Shown: positions 54,861-64,000 of the stretch, in pieces
Layout: each line of letters starts with the position of its first letter
Numbering within the stretch: the stretch's first letter is position 1
Assembly (NCBI GenBank): GCA_020744225.1
Contig: JAGMWG010000006.1
Coordinates: forward strand, 124,001-188,000
From: Paraphoma chrysanthemicola
Taxonomy: Eukaryota > Ascomycota > Dothideomycetes > Pleosporales > Phaeosphaeriaceae
Length of the DNA: 64,000 nucleotides
Direction of reading: 5' to 3'
Translations under genes and position numbers: made by a program
The notes under the pieces: generated by a model
The model's input: the letters and a program-made list of their open reading frames with translations, nothing else
Told to the model about the DNA's origin: nothing
Databases searched by the model: none

Positions 54861-55692
54861 GTCTCCCATAACTAATAGGACGACCGAGGGCGACTACAGC
54901 AGCGACTGACGGAAGACCAAGATATCGAGCACACGTCACTGTGACTGCTCCACCCTCAATCGCTAGATTTATCGGACGAACTAAATTGCTAGCGCCACGG
55001 AGCGAACGAAATCTAGGCAACCACGCCATTCGAAGCTCATCTCATACATACGACAAGGGACTTCTGCAAGCTCTACCGGGACCAGTTGCACCAATCAGAG
55101 CGAGGGCATATATGCCCTCCCATCTACCCGGAAATAGTGACCTAGCGATGCCTGTGGAGCCGCAAGTTTTGGCTACTACACTTGCGGGACCTGCAGTAGG
55201 AGGCACACTAGCAGGTGTTGGAGACCTGTCGCCTCCGCCGCCGAATCATTACCTTGGCTTTGATGAGAACGATCGACCTCCTCTCGCTACAGACGATGTT
55301 TTTGCTGCCTGGTCATTGCATGACACCGACTCCACCAATCCAGTGGAACCATTTATCTTCAATGATGAACCTCACCAACTCGCTCATATGCGTCCAGCAC
55401 TCGCGAACCCGCTTAGGTTTTACCATCCTACAAGAAACTTATCGAGAGAGAGGGCAAGCGACACACGCCCGAGGGGCAATCTGTTCCTTGGTTCGGGTTA
55501 TGGTCAAGCCTTCGATGCCAAATCTAAAAGGCCTTCTTCCCCACTTGAGAAGACAGTCACTTGTCTTCGAACAAAAGACAACTACTACCTCTGAGATCAG
55601 GCAGAAGTTCTGACGTTTTGGCGTCGGATGATGTTTCGAGTCGCGCTTCCTTCGAGCGACGGTACCAGCAATCCGGGGAACAACTAATATCG

Positions 55693-56920
55693 ATGCAGCC
55701 GAGACAAGTTGATAGTATCGCTGAGGCTTCCACGCACGCGGCATCCAGAGACGATGATGGCGGTGCGCACACCTGCCAACACATATTACGACACGAGCAG
55801 GCCATGCACGCAGCCCGTAGCAATGCGCCCAGCATTAGACAAAGCAAGAGCAGCACGCATTCTCCACAAAGCAAGAGCAGCACGAATTCTCCACAAAGCA
55901 AGAGCAGCACGCATTCTCTACCAACTCCATTTCCGGTACCCCTTTTTGCGAACGCTGGCGATGATCTCGAAATTGAAGATCTAGCCCCTGGGAGCGATGT
56001 CCTGCCTTACAAACATGTTAGGATGCTAGAGCATGGAGGCACAGCTAGTGTCGAAATGGTTCGAGACGGCAACACTGGATCCGTCTATGCGCGGAAGATC
56101 GTGAGAAACGTTTACACTCGCAATATGACAGAAGCTAGAAGACAGCTTCAAAATGAGGTTCTAATTATGCGAAGACTCGCTGCGCACCACCACATTGTCA
56201 AAGTACACGCTACTTATATAGCAAAGCGGGAGCTTGCAATCATCCTACATCCTGTAGCTGATGGCGGAGATCTTGCATCATTCCTTCAAGACTGCCGAGA
56301 CGGCTTGTTTGACGGCTCCGAAGACCTGAAATTGAGAAAATCGCGCGTTTTGCACCAAGCCTTTGGCTGCCTTGCCGCTGGTCTTGCCTTCATACACAAG
56401 CAAACAATACGTCACAAGGATATCAAGCCCTCAAAATATCCTCATCCATCGCGACGAGGTGCTCTACACCGACTTTGGGCTATCTTACGATTTCGGTGAT
56501 TCTGGTCAGAGCACCACCACAGGGCCAGTACAAGGTCTCACACGACGATATTGTGCACCGGAAGTTGCAGCTGGTGGCAATCGGAACTCAAAATCAGACG
56601 TATTCTCCTTGGGCTGCGTTTACCTTGAAATCATTGACGGGCTGCGTCCTGGTTACGTCAGCGAGGCCGTCCTTGCTGGACCATTTCACGAGAAGCTTCG
56701 AGACTTTTCAGATACTCATGGTGAGCTGTGGCTGAATAAAGTACCCGCATGGCCTTTTAAATGGGTTTCTGAAGCCCTGCTCCGTACTCAATCATCTGAA
56801 CGGTTCACTGCGTCCGAAACTGCTGTTCAGCTTTATATTCATTCGCCTTCGTCCCTTTTCGATACTAACTTCTGCTTCACATCGATGTGTCAAAAGTGTG
56901 AGAAGAGCATTTTCAGCTAG
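55693..56920 (+). pseudogene. Fungal serine/threonine protein kinase gene with a 1-bp frameshift
   Basis: From ATG 55693 one frame gives a low-complexity N-terminus and the N-lobe of a kinase: LEHGGTASVEMVRDG (Gly-rich loop), VYARKIV (ATP lysine), LAIILHPVADGGDLASFL. It reads IRHKDIKP at the catalytic loop and then loses the pattern; shifting by one base at 56431 (an extra T) restores QNILIHRDEVLYTDFGLSYDF (DFG), RRYCAPEVAAGG and SDVFSLGCVYLEII to the end at 56920. The catalytic loop has HKD in place of HRD. No intron explains the shift. An open frame just upstream (55112-55594) ends in a second shift and may be the original N-terminal part. Pseudogene or a base error; family certain. Confidence 0.75.
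55840..55920 (+). repeat. 27-bp minisatellite, three copies
   Basis: Unit CAAAGCAAGAGCAGCACGCA plus TTCTCCA, starting at 55840, 55867 and 55894. The copies are in frame and encode QSKSSTHSP-type nonapeptides in the low-complexity N-terminus of the kinase ORF. Confidence 0.9.
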
Positions 56921-57571
56921 GGCTAGAACATGTTGATAAAACTACGATGTTTACCAGATACAATGGACCAGCCCGACTGGATGATGCGTCCGACTAGATC
57001 TAATTCTAATGCTGTAGGGGATTTGCCAAAAAGGTAGGAATCGAAGAACCGAGTCTTGCGGTGGATTGGATCACCTCAGTGCCGATGCAGCGGCGTGAGT
57101 CACTGAAGCTGAACAAGGAAAAGTTGAAAAAGCCCAGGGCAGCGAGTCCCTCATTGCCCCACCTCCGCGAAAGACTCTGCAAAAGGAAAAGCCCTGGATA
57201 GCTTCGGGTGTAATATGGAGCTCGTCAGCTTCGGCTTGAGGTACGTCATCGGAATGTGGATGCGAGGTGAAAGTGAGGTTCGGTACCCTGTTCTTGTCGC
57301 ATGGTGAGCCGCCACTTGGCTATTGTCATAACTCAGAGAAAATGGCGCCCGGTAAAATCAATGGCTAGTTGCTATTGTAATGCTGCGTCTTCGATTGTGG
57401 GATAGGGACAGAATCGTGTTCATTGTTGCTATTGTGAACCGTGGACGTTGTTAAAGCGACTTGACGTATAATCCAGCTTATCTCCGTTCTCACCCTTCAG
57501 ACATCTTTCTCGTCATCTCGACCGCCCTTCAGTTCAAGCTTCATTTAAAATCTTCAACAACAGCAATCAAC
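56921..57571. other. Intergenic region
   Basis: No gene supported. A plus-strand frame at about 57016-57195 (GFAKKVGIEEPSLAVDWITS) resembles the end of a protein, perhaps a remnant, but has no start. Promoter of the membrane-protein gene on the right. Confidence 0.4.
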
Positions 57572-58261
57572 ATGCTATCACCAACAGCCATCGTTCGCCT
57601 TCTCCTGAGCCTGATGCTCATCACTGTGTTCTCCTCCGGCTCCAATGAGCTGCGCATCGCAGTCGGCACGATCTTCGTATGGGCTTTGGGCCTCATCATC
57701 CACCATCACTTGTCCCTCTCGCACACCTTTTTGAAGTACCACTACTGCTTCATCTTTGCCTCCTGTTGGCTGCTGGCAGCCTTCAACGAAATCTTCTTCG
57801 AAAATGTCTTCGGGCCTTTCTTCGATCTCTTCTTCGCCCGCGACTCCTACGATCCAGATACGCCTGGGTCAGGCTTCACCGATTGGCACGAGACGCTTCT
57901 TCGCCGTCATCGAGACGACCTCGCTTTCGCTTGGCATTTCCTGATCTTCGCTTTCTGGATAGGAATTGCCTTCGTTTCACTTCCTTTCGTCGTCGGAACC
58001 GCGCATGCACTTGCTGCGCTCGCCCAGCAGACAGTAGGGCTTGAGCGCGCTATCGCGCATGTCTACAAAACTGGAGAGCATCCACCATGGATGGCGAACG
58101 TGGCACCAACTCCGCCACCCGAAAGGGACACACGATACATGCAACTCGCCGACGATATGATCTTCGTTTGTGGTCCTGGTGGTGGTTTCGAGCGTGTAGT
58201 CGCTGGCGACTACGAGAGCGCTATAGCTTGTCGACGTGGGTTTTCGAAGAGGTTTGCTTGA
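57572..58261 (+). CDS. Predicted membrane protein of unknown function
   Basis: Single exon, 229 residues from ATG 57572 (the frame is open upstream without ATG). Three to four hydrophobic segments: IVRLLLSLMLITVF near residue 6, AVGTIFVWALGLIIHHHL near 30, YCFIFASCWLLAAF near 57 and AWHFLIFAFWIGIAFVSLPF near 122. A soluble C-terminal part of about 75 residues follows (DTRYMQLADDMIFVCGPGGG). No family recognised. It is convergent with the Zn2Cys6 gene and not clearly part of the sugar cluster. Confidence 0.65.
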   Translation: MLSPTAIVRLLLSLMLITVFSSGSNELRIAVGTIFVWALGLIIHHHLSLSHTFLKYHYCFIFASCWLLAAFNEIFFENVFGPFFDLFFARDSYDPDTPGSGFTDWHETLLRRHRDDLAFAWHFLIFAFWIGIAFVSLPFVVGTAHALAALAQQTVGLERAIAHVYKTGEHPPWMANVAPTPPPERDTRYMQLADDMIFVCGPGGGFERVVAGDYESAIACRRGFSKRFA

Positions 58262-58412
58262 GTGCTGGTGCTCATGCTTTGGGTCTTTCGGAGCTGGTCT
58301 CCCTACTGTTCTATGTAGCTAATTCTGGTGGCGTGTGCTCTTTAGCTTTTGCTTTCTTCATGCAGATTTGCAAGATCGGCCTTGCATTCCAATTCCATTT
58401 TGTATGCTTCTC

Positions 58413-60024
58413 TCATCTCTCTCTCCTCAAATCTGTGTAAAGTGCTCGGCCCACTTCCTCTTCATAAATGAATCGTGTATCAGGACTCATCGGATCATTG
58501 AACGCTACAAATGGTACATCGACTGCACTACAAATTGGTTGCACAAGGTTCGGAAGCAGCTCGTGGACTTTCGCTAGAAGTAGAGGAACGAACTTCGAAG
58601 TACCGCCAGGAAGCTTAGACAAGAGCGAGGTCAGCTGGACGAGGTATTCTGCTGGGGCGACGTCCGTATGGGTCGGCTGAAGAGACACAAACGGCAGCAC
58701 GTCGGCGAGTGCGCAAGCAACGTCAAACACCTTCTCAGTCTTACACATTTTAGCGCGACCCATATACGTTCGAAGCGTCACTCACCATGCCAATGCCATG
58801 TAGTTGTAGACTGGCCACTGGTAATGCCATTGTGACAGCTAACAGATCCTTCGAAATTGCAACAGGGTAAGCAAAAGTAAGGCACTCGTGCACCGATTCG
58901 CTTGAAAGATACCCGAACCGGGGGAACAACTCCCACAATTTAGTCTGCAACCAGAATTGAGAGATGCGCACGTTAGCAATTTCTTCATTCGATACCTCCA
59001 GAACATCAGGCAGTGCAGTACGAACGTCATATTCTAGTCTCAACAACCAGCTCATACTGCATTCCTGTGAGGCGCCGTTCCATATCGCAAAGAATATCTC
59101 ATCAAGCGGTCGAAATACGGAGGCTAAATACTGAAGTCCGCGAACTGGTAGAGAGTGTTGTGAAGGACTTGTGGCAGAGACTGGAATCGTGATTGGTCGG
59201 TTCCGGCGTACAGCATGGGATCTATTCCTGATGAGTACATGTTTCTCAAGTCTATCAGTTGCATACCGCTCAGACACGACCAGCACCCAGAAGAGACTGC
59301 ACCGTGCCTCGTCATCGTACCAGACGTCTGACCCCAATCTTAACATCATGAACAGCGTCGTGGCTTCTCGGAGGTAGTACCAAGCCTCCTGATAGTCTCC
59401 TTGGGCTGCGCATGCTCCGTACAAAAAGAACGAAATATACACGGAAAGGGGGGTTGAGATCATGGTCAGGCGCACATCGCGAGCGGCAATGGCTGCCGCC
59501 AGGGAGTCTTGAGCGGAATTTTTGTTTGACGCAGATGTCCCGGAGTTGTGAACCCATAGATCTTGGATGCCACCAAAGCTGCACACGTATGCGCAAAAGG
59601 CCAAAACGAACTGTCTTGCTAGCGCCAACGTGTTCGCTTGTTGCGCTTGTGCCTCGATTATGTCGATTCTCAGAAGCGGAACAACCGGGTAAATGTGATC
59701 TACATATTCCTTCATGCAGGCGTCTATGAAGCTCCCTTGTAGCGTGGTCGGTGTAGGTATCGTTGACGGAGAGGTCTCACGAGACTCGGTGGAAGCGGCA
59801 AGGGATTGGCCAATACCACGAAGCTGAGACTGCCCCCGTAGCTCATTCAAAATCGTTGCTCTTGCTCCTCGATTGCCTCCGAGCCCTCTCGGTGAGTTGA
59901 AAGTGCACGCCAAATCCGCGGACAGGCATCCGGCGCAGGGCTGGAGCCCGTTGCATTTGACTTTTCTCCTCCGGCACGCGTCACACGCCTTTGACACCAC
60001 TTTTCTAGAAGGCTCCGATGGCAT
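58413..60024 (-). CDS. Zn2Cys6 transcription factor, likely regulator of the adjacent sugar genes
   Basis: Two exons, 60024-58786 and 58739-58413, joined by a GTGAGT...GTAAG intron into HGIGMTEKVFD; 521 residues. Binuclear zinc cluster CX2CX6CX5CX2CX6C at residues 14-40 (CDACRRRKVKC, then CAGC and ADLAC), followed by basic residues and the fungal-specific middle homology region (YVDHIYPVVPLLRID, ARCSLFWVLVVSERYATDR). Proteins with this layout regulate sugar and maltose genes in filamentous fungi. It lies 250 bp beyond the stop of the MFS permease gene on the same strand, next to an alpha-glucosidase, so it is probably the pathway regulator (inference). It could bind the CGG array at 62380-62437. 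Confidence 0.85.
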
Positions 60025-60275
60025 GACAGATGATACTTGACATGACGTCTGTGTGAAGAGATGGTGCTAAGCTGATGCTGGACGCGACGCGTCTCTAGCG
60101 TGTCCAGGGGCGGCGGGGAAGCAGCACGTGACCGCTCCCCACAAGCCGGAATCAGGGCATTCGATTCCAAGCTGAATCAGTCATCATGCAACAGACACCA
60201 AAAGAGACGTAATTTGTGAAGAATTGCTACGGTCCACTATCTCGACGTCTACCGTTCGCATGATTAGGGACAATT

Positions 60276-62041
60276 TCACTCCTTCCACTCCGGCTTCGCC
60301 ACCTCCTTCTCTTCTACCTTCGCCTCAAACTCATGACCTTGACCATATGGATCTACATGGGTGCTGGCGAATTTCCTTGCGCTGACCTTCTGCTCGAAAA
60401 GCATGTCCAATTCACCATATGTCCTCCCTTTCGGCTCCGGCAGTCGGAAGTACACCCACACCACGACGCAGCCGCAGGTACCCGCCCAGAAGAACGCCGT
60501 CTTTGCACCCCAGGCCCAATTCGCATCTCCGAGCTGGTAGTTTGTCAGGACATTGACGACGATGTTTGAGATGTTATATAGGGCTCGAGCAAGCACGATT
60601 GTCTTGGCCTTGAGACGCGTCGACGACATCTCAGACACGATCGAATATGTCACAGGACCGATCGTGAAGTCGTAGACAAAAACGAAGAGGATTAGAATGC
60701 CTCCAATGGCCCAGTTGGACGCTTGTGTACCAGCGAAAGAACAAGAGCCGACAATTATGAGGATGACGAATAAGGTGCAAGCGCCCGAGAAATGAATCGT
60801 CCGGCGGCCGAGATGTTGCATAAGGAACCAGGACCCAGCAGTACCAACGAGTCCGAGAGCCAGCGAGATCATGGACATGTTGAAGCTTTGGACAGTGGGC
60901 AGACCAGCGCGCTGCATGAAGTACGCGCTATAGTGAGGTTCAGTGATGTTCGGTAATTTGAATCTGCTGACTTACAAGTAGCCCATGATGTTAGTTCCGC
61001 AGATGGTCTGCGCAATCCATGCAAAGCACACAATCTCGGTTCTTCGAAGATCTGTGCCCTTGAAGAGGTCGAACCAGCTTGTGCCTTCCGTCATGTTCTT
61101 CTCCATTTCATTCGTATGTTCGATCATGGCAATCGTCTCGTCGGCGTTGAAGTCAGGGTCCTTGTCAGGCGAGGTCAAGCGAAGCAATGCAGCTCGGGCA
61201 CCGGCTTTGTCTCCACGGCGCACATGCCACCATGGACTCTCGGGTGCCAGAAACACACCAATCATGATAGGGACTGGCCAGACCCACTGTATAGCAAAGG
61301 GGATTCGATAAGCCCACTGGTCAGGACGTTGAACACAGGCGCGGTTCACGCCAGATGCGATGAACTGTCCCATTACCCAGCACCTGTCATGTGTTAACAG
61401 TGCATCATTGAATGAAAAGGCATGCATACATGTTGACGAAAGTTGTCAAGATCGGTCGCAAATGGACCGGAGCCACTTCGGATGCGTACTGCGTGGTGAG
61501 AGTCTGGAACATGCCCCAAGGAATACCACAGAAAACCTCGCCAATCACCAATGTCTGAACATTCGGAGCAAAGAACAGGATGAAGATAAAGGCAGTCATT
61601 GAAATGAGCGCTCCAATCATCGTCTTACGGTAGCCATAGCGCTCAGAGACAAAACCGTTGATGATCAGACCGATGACTTCTCCTGCACGCGCGCCGTTGG
61701 AGCTGTTTTGCTTAGTCAAGTGAATGATCACCCCCAAAATATTCGACTTACAGCGCACTTTGCCAACTCGCCGGAACGCTCCACTTTCTTGTGGTCGGAT
61801 TATACACGCCATACTTCTGATTGAATTGTGGGCTCCCATAGAGACTGCCAAGAAGAGCAAGATCGTAGCCCTCCATGATCAGAGCGCTCGACAGCACGAC
61901 TGACCAGCCAACAGCTTTCGGGTAGAGCTTGATCGCCTGGACCAAAGTCATCGACTTCTCGTCAGCAGCAGCATGTTGCGCCTCCTCATTAGATGGGGCA
62001 AGTTTCGTCGCGACCGGTCGTTGTGCTTCTTTGTCCGTCAT
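60276..62041 (-). CDS. MFS sugar transporter, maltose permease type
   Basis: Four exons: 62041-61752, 61702-61430, 61383-60976, 60927-60276; 540 residues; every intron is GT-AG and the frame is open across the joins. Family features: EGYDLALLGSLYGSPQF in helix 1 (maltose permeases carry a similar YD..L), SERYGYRKTM between helices 2 and 3, APESPWWHVRRGD (PESPRW signature), HLGRRTI after helix 8, and PEPKGRTYGELD at the end (PETKGR signature). The cytosolic C-terminus is charged. By analogy with MAL61/malP it would import alpha-glucosides by proton symport. It is divergent from the alpha-glucosidase gene. Confidence 0.9.
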
Positions 62042-62946
62042 GTTGTCGATCGCTCGTCGAGAATGTAGAAGGTAGTTGAAGACGCTTGATGTTGCATCAG
62101 CATGGCATGATGCAAGATTTATAGTCGTCCATTACGAGCAAGGATGATCAGTGCCGAAGTCAGTCTGCCCTTTGGCGTGGAAATCTGGGGATTAGCGAAG
62201 CTCCACCTCCGTAAAACTGCACCCCAACGATTCCAGCGGAGAAAGCAAAATCCCTCAGGCTAAGCTACAAAAAAGAATTCTGAAGCGATGCTTACCACAG
62301 CCGTGGTAGTTCCACCAGTCTGGTCAGTTCTTGACAGCTCACGGGGCGAGCCACTGGTGCGGAGAATGAGGAGCCAAGTCGGAGGCAACACGGAAGCAAC
62401 GCGGAAGCAATACGGAGCCAACGCGGAGACAACACGGGGGCGTCGAAGCGGGGTCTCCACGACTCACGAACGCTGTAGCGCAACGTTGAACTCGCCATGA
62501 AGATCTTGTGCATCGCATATCACGCCAATGGGGCCATGGGTGGCCACTTGGGTGTGGCGCGCAATACAAAATGAGCCAAGCGTGCTCATGTTCAGACCGA
62601 CAGCGCATTACTCTCATTATTGATGTCCTCGGCTCTTTTCAAAGCCACGCTCATCAATTACTTCTCTGGAGTCTGAGTCTATCCTTGCTGGGTTCGAGGT
62701 AGGCTTCCCTGCGTGGTCTTCTGCATCTTCGCCTTCCTCTAGACTTGTGGTTTCGATCAAACACAAGCCACGCCATAACAGTTGGTTCTGGTAGTTCGCA
62801 GCGCATTGTCATAAACGATTTCTCGTTCACTTCAAGACCTCTTGTTACAATCATTGAAGCCTCAATATCCTTACAACCTCTGGATATCCAAGAAGCTGCT
62901 CCAGCATATCTAAACACTAAACCTTCTTATCGCGGCGTCGAGCAGG
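62042..62946. other. Shared promoter region of permease and alpha-glucosidase
   Basis: 905 bp between divergent starts. Apart from the CGG array no gene or repeat was recognised. Confidence 0.6.
62380..62437 (+). promoter_or_regulatory. Array of six CGG triplets with exact 11-bp period (five CGGN8CGG sites)
   Basis: CGG begins at 62380, 62391, 62402, 62413, 62424 and 62435, an 11-bp minisatellite with variable spacer (GGAAGCAACGC-like units). Consecutive triplets form CGGN8CGG. Established knowledge: AmyR of Aspergillus binds CGGN8(C/A)GG in amylolytic and alpha-glucosidase promoters, and Zn2Cys6 dimers read direct CGG repeats. The array lies about 340 bp upstream of the permease and 510 bp upstream of the glucosidase, so it could control both. 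Confidence 0.65.
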
Positions 62947-64000
62947 ATGTCACCACACGCGGATCCTCTGCACCACAGACGGATGTGGTGGAAGGAAGCA
63001 ACTTTTTATCAAATCTACCCTGCATCGTTCAAAGATAGCGATGGAGATGGCTGGGGTGACATCCCAGGTATACTCCAAAAGATCGACTACATCGCATCTC
63101 TCGGTGTTGACGTCGTGTGGCTGTCTCCCATGTTCGACTCTCCACAGATTGACATGGGTTATGACATCTCTGACTACGAGAACGTATATGCACCATATGG
63201 CACGGTCGAAGACGTGGAGAAGCTCGTTGATGCGTGCCATAGAAACCACATGAAGATCATTCTCGATCTGGTAGTCAATCACACGAGCGATCAGCATGCA
63301 TGGTTCAAAGAAAGCAGAAGTTCAAAGAACAGTCCGAAACGCGACTGGTACTTTTGGCAACCTGCACGCTACGATGAACAGGGCAATTGCATGCCACCAA
63401 CAAACTGGCGGTCCTATTTCGCTGGCGGCACCTGGACTTGGGATGAGCATACCCAGGAGTATTATCTACACCTCTACGACAAGTCACAACCGGACCTCAA
63501 TTGGGAGAATGAAGAGTGCCGCCAGGCCATCTACGACTCCGCAATGCGCTTTTGGCTAGACAAAGGCATCGACGGTTTCCGTGTTGACACCGTCAACAAG
63601 TACTCCAAAGTCCTACCATTCCGCGACGCGCCCATAACCGATCCGACAAGCTACATCCAGCCTGCCGCAGAGATGTGGTGCAACGGCCCACGCATCCACG
63701 AATTTATCAAGGAGATGAACCGCGACGTCCTGTCACACTACCGCACCTACGACGACCAACCCGTTGTGACTGTCGGCGAGCTATCACTCTGCTCCGAGAC
63801 AGACTCGGTCATACCATACATCAGCGCGGTCCAGCGCGAACTCGATATGGTTTTTCAATTCGACATCACGCATCTTGGTCAAGGCCCACCAGGCTGCAAC
63901 GACAAATACGATTTCTCGCCCTGGAAACTCCCCGAGATGAAGCGCATCGTTGAGAAATGGCAATCCTTCATCGAAGGCACAGATGCATGGACAACGGTAT
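62947..64000 (+). CDS. GH13 alpha-glucosidase (maltase), 3' end outside window
   Basis: Open without a stop from ATG 62947 to the window end, at least 351 residues. GH13 (MAL12/malT type) hallmarks in order: WWKEATFYQIYPASFKDSDG, GDIPGILQKIDYIASLGVD, DMGYDISDYENV, DLVVNHTSDQHAWF (conserved region I), GIDGFRVDTVN (region II, nucleophile Asp), TVGEL (region III, acid/base Glu). The DxxxDGxGD-type calcium-like loop DSDGDGWGD is present near residue 30. It hydrolyses alpha-1,4 (or 1,6) glucosides such as maltose and isomaltose in the cytosol; no signal peptide is seen, which fits intracellular maltase fed by the permease next door. Region IV lies outside the window. Confidence 0.93.
   Translation, partial: MSPHADPLHHRRMWWKEATFYQIYPASFKDSDGDGWGDIPGILQKIDYIASLGVDVVWLSPMFDSPQIDMGYDISDYENVYAPYGTVEDVEKLVDACHRNHMKIILDLVVNHTSDQHAWFKESRSSKNSPKRDWYFWQPARYDEQGNCMPPTNWRSYFAGGTWTWDEHTQEYYLHLYDKSQPDLNWENEECRQAIYDSAMRFWLDKGIDGFRVDTVNKYSKVLPFRDAPITDPTSYIQPAAEMWCNGPRIHEFIKEMNRDVLSHYRTYDDQPVVTVGELSLCSETDSVIPYISAVQRELDMVFQFDITHLGQGPPGCNDKYDFSPWKLPEMKRIVEKWQSFIEGTDAWTTV

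Noticed and set aside
1..64000. CRISPR arrays, bacterial operons or phage attachment sites
   Set aside because: The sequence is eukaryotic; no regularly spaced repeats of that kind. The two tandem arrays seen (55840-55920 and 62380-62437) are a coding minisatellite and a CGG array.

Overview
The window comes from the nuclear genome of a filamentous ascomycete (Pezizomycotina, most likely a dothideomycete; the class is an inference). Evidence: short GT-AG introns with CTRAC-type branch sites in most genes, fungus-specific families (HET domain, Zn2Cys6 regulator, CRH transglycosylase, NST1, DASH subunit DUO1, TRK transporter), small cysteine-rich secreted proteins, and dead genes whose stop codons look like C-to-T (RIP-type) changes.

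Layout. 1-17 kb is mostly accessory sequence: an NmrA-like gene cut by the window edge, a pogo-like transposase scrap, two copies of a diverged repeat, a dead UvrD-type helicase-nuclease gene, a TRK potassium transporter, a 93-residue zinc-motif protein, a HET-WD40 gene without NACHT, a HET relic and a two-exon gene of unknown function. 18-30 kb holds a CSC1/PHM7-type channel, two neighbouring related 8-cysteine secreted proteins, phosphoacetylglucosamine mutase and NST1. 31-36.6 kb holds RHO2, mitochondrial ribosomal protein mL40, a broken cysteine-rich secreted gene and a CRH-type cell-wall enzyme. At 37.1 kb lies a tRNA-Ala(CGC) gene whose D-arm is split by 52 bp that look like a spliceosomal intron. 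38-50 kb is core housekeeping: a small unknown protein, a TTL-domain protein, MCM10 and RNase H2 subunit B (divergent, with ACGCG elements between them), an SP/TP-rich unknown protein and DUO1 (divergent, with an ACGCGT box between them), and galactokinase. 50-57 kb is gene-poor: a tyrosinase, two doubtful ORFs and a frameshifted protein kinase.

57.5-64 kb ends in a maltose-type cluster: a Zn2Cys6 regulator, an MFS sugar/maltose permease and, divergently, a GH13 alpha-glucosidase that runs off the window. Between permease and glucosidase sit six CGG triplets spaced exactly 11 bp apart, i.e. five overlapping CGGN8CGG sites, the type bound by AmyR/Mal-class regulators.

Most exon structures were derived by eye from splice signals and checked for an open frame across every junction. 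No database search was possible, so family names rest on recognised motifs.
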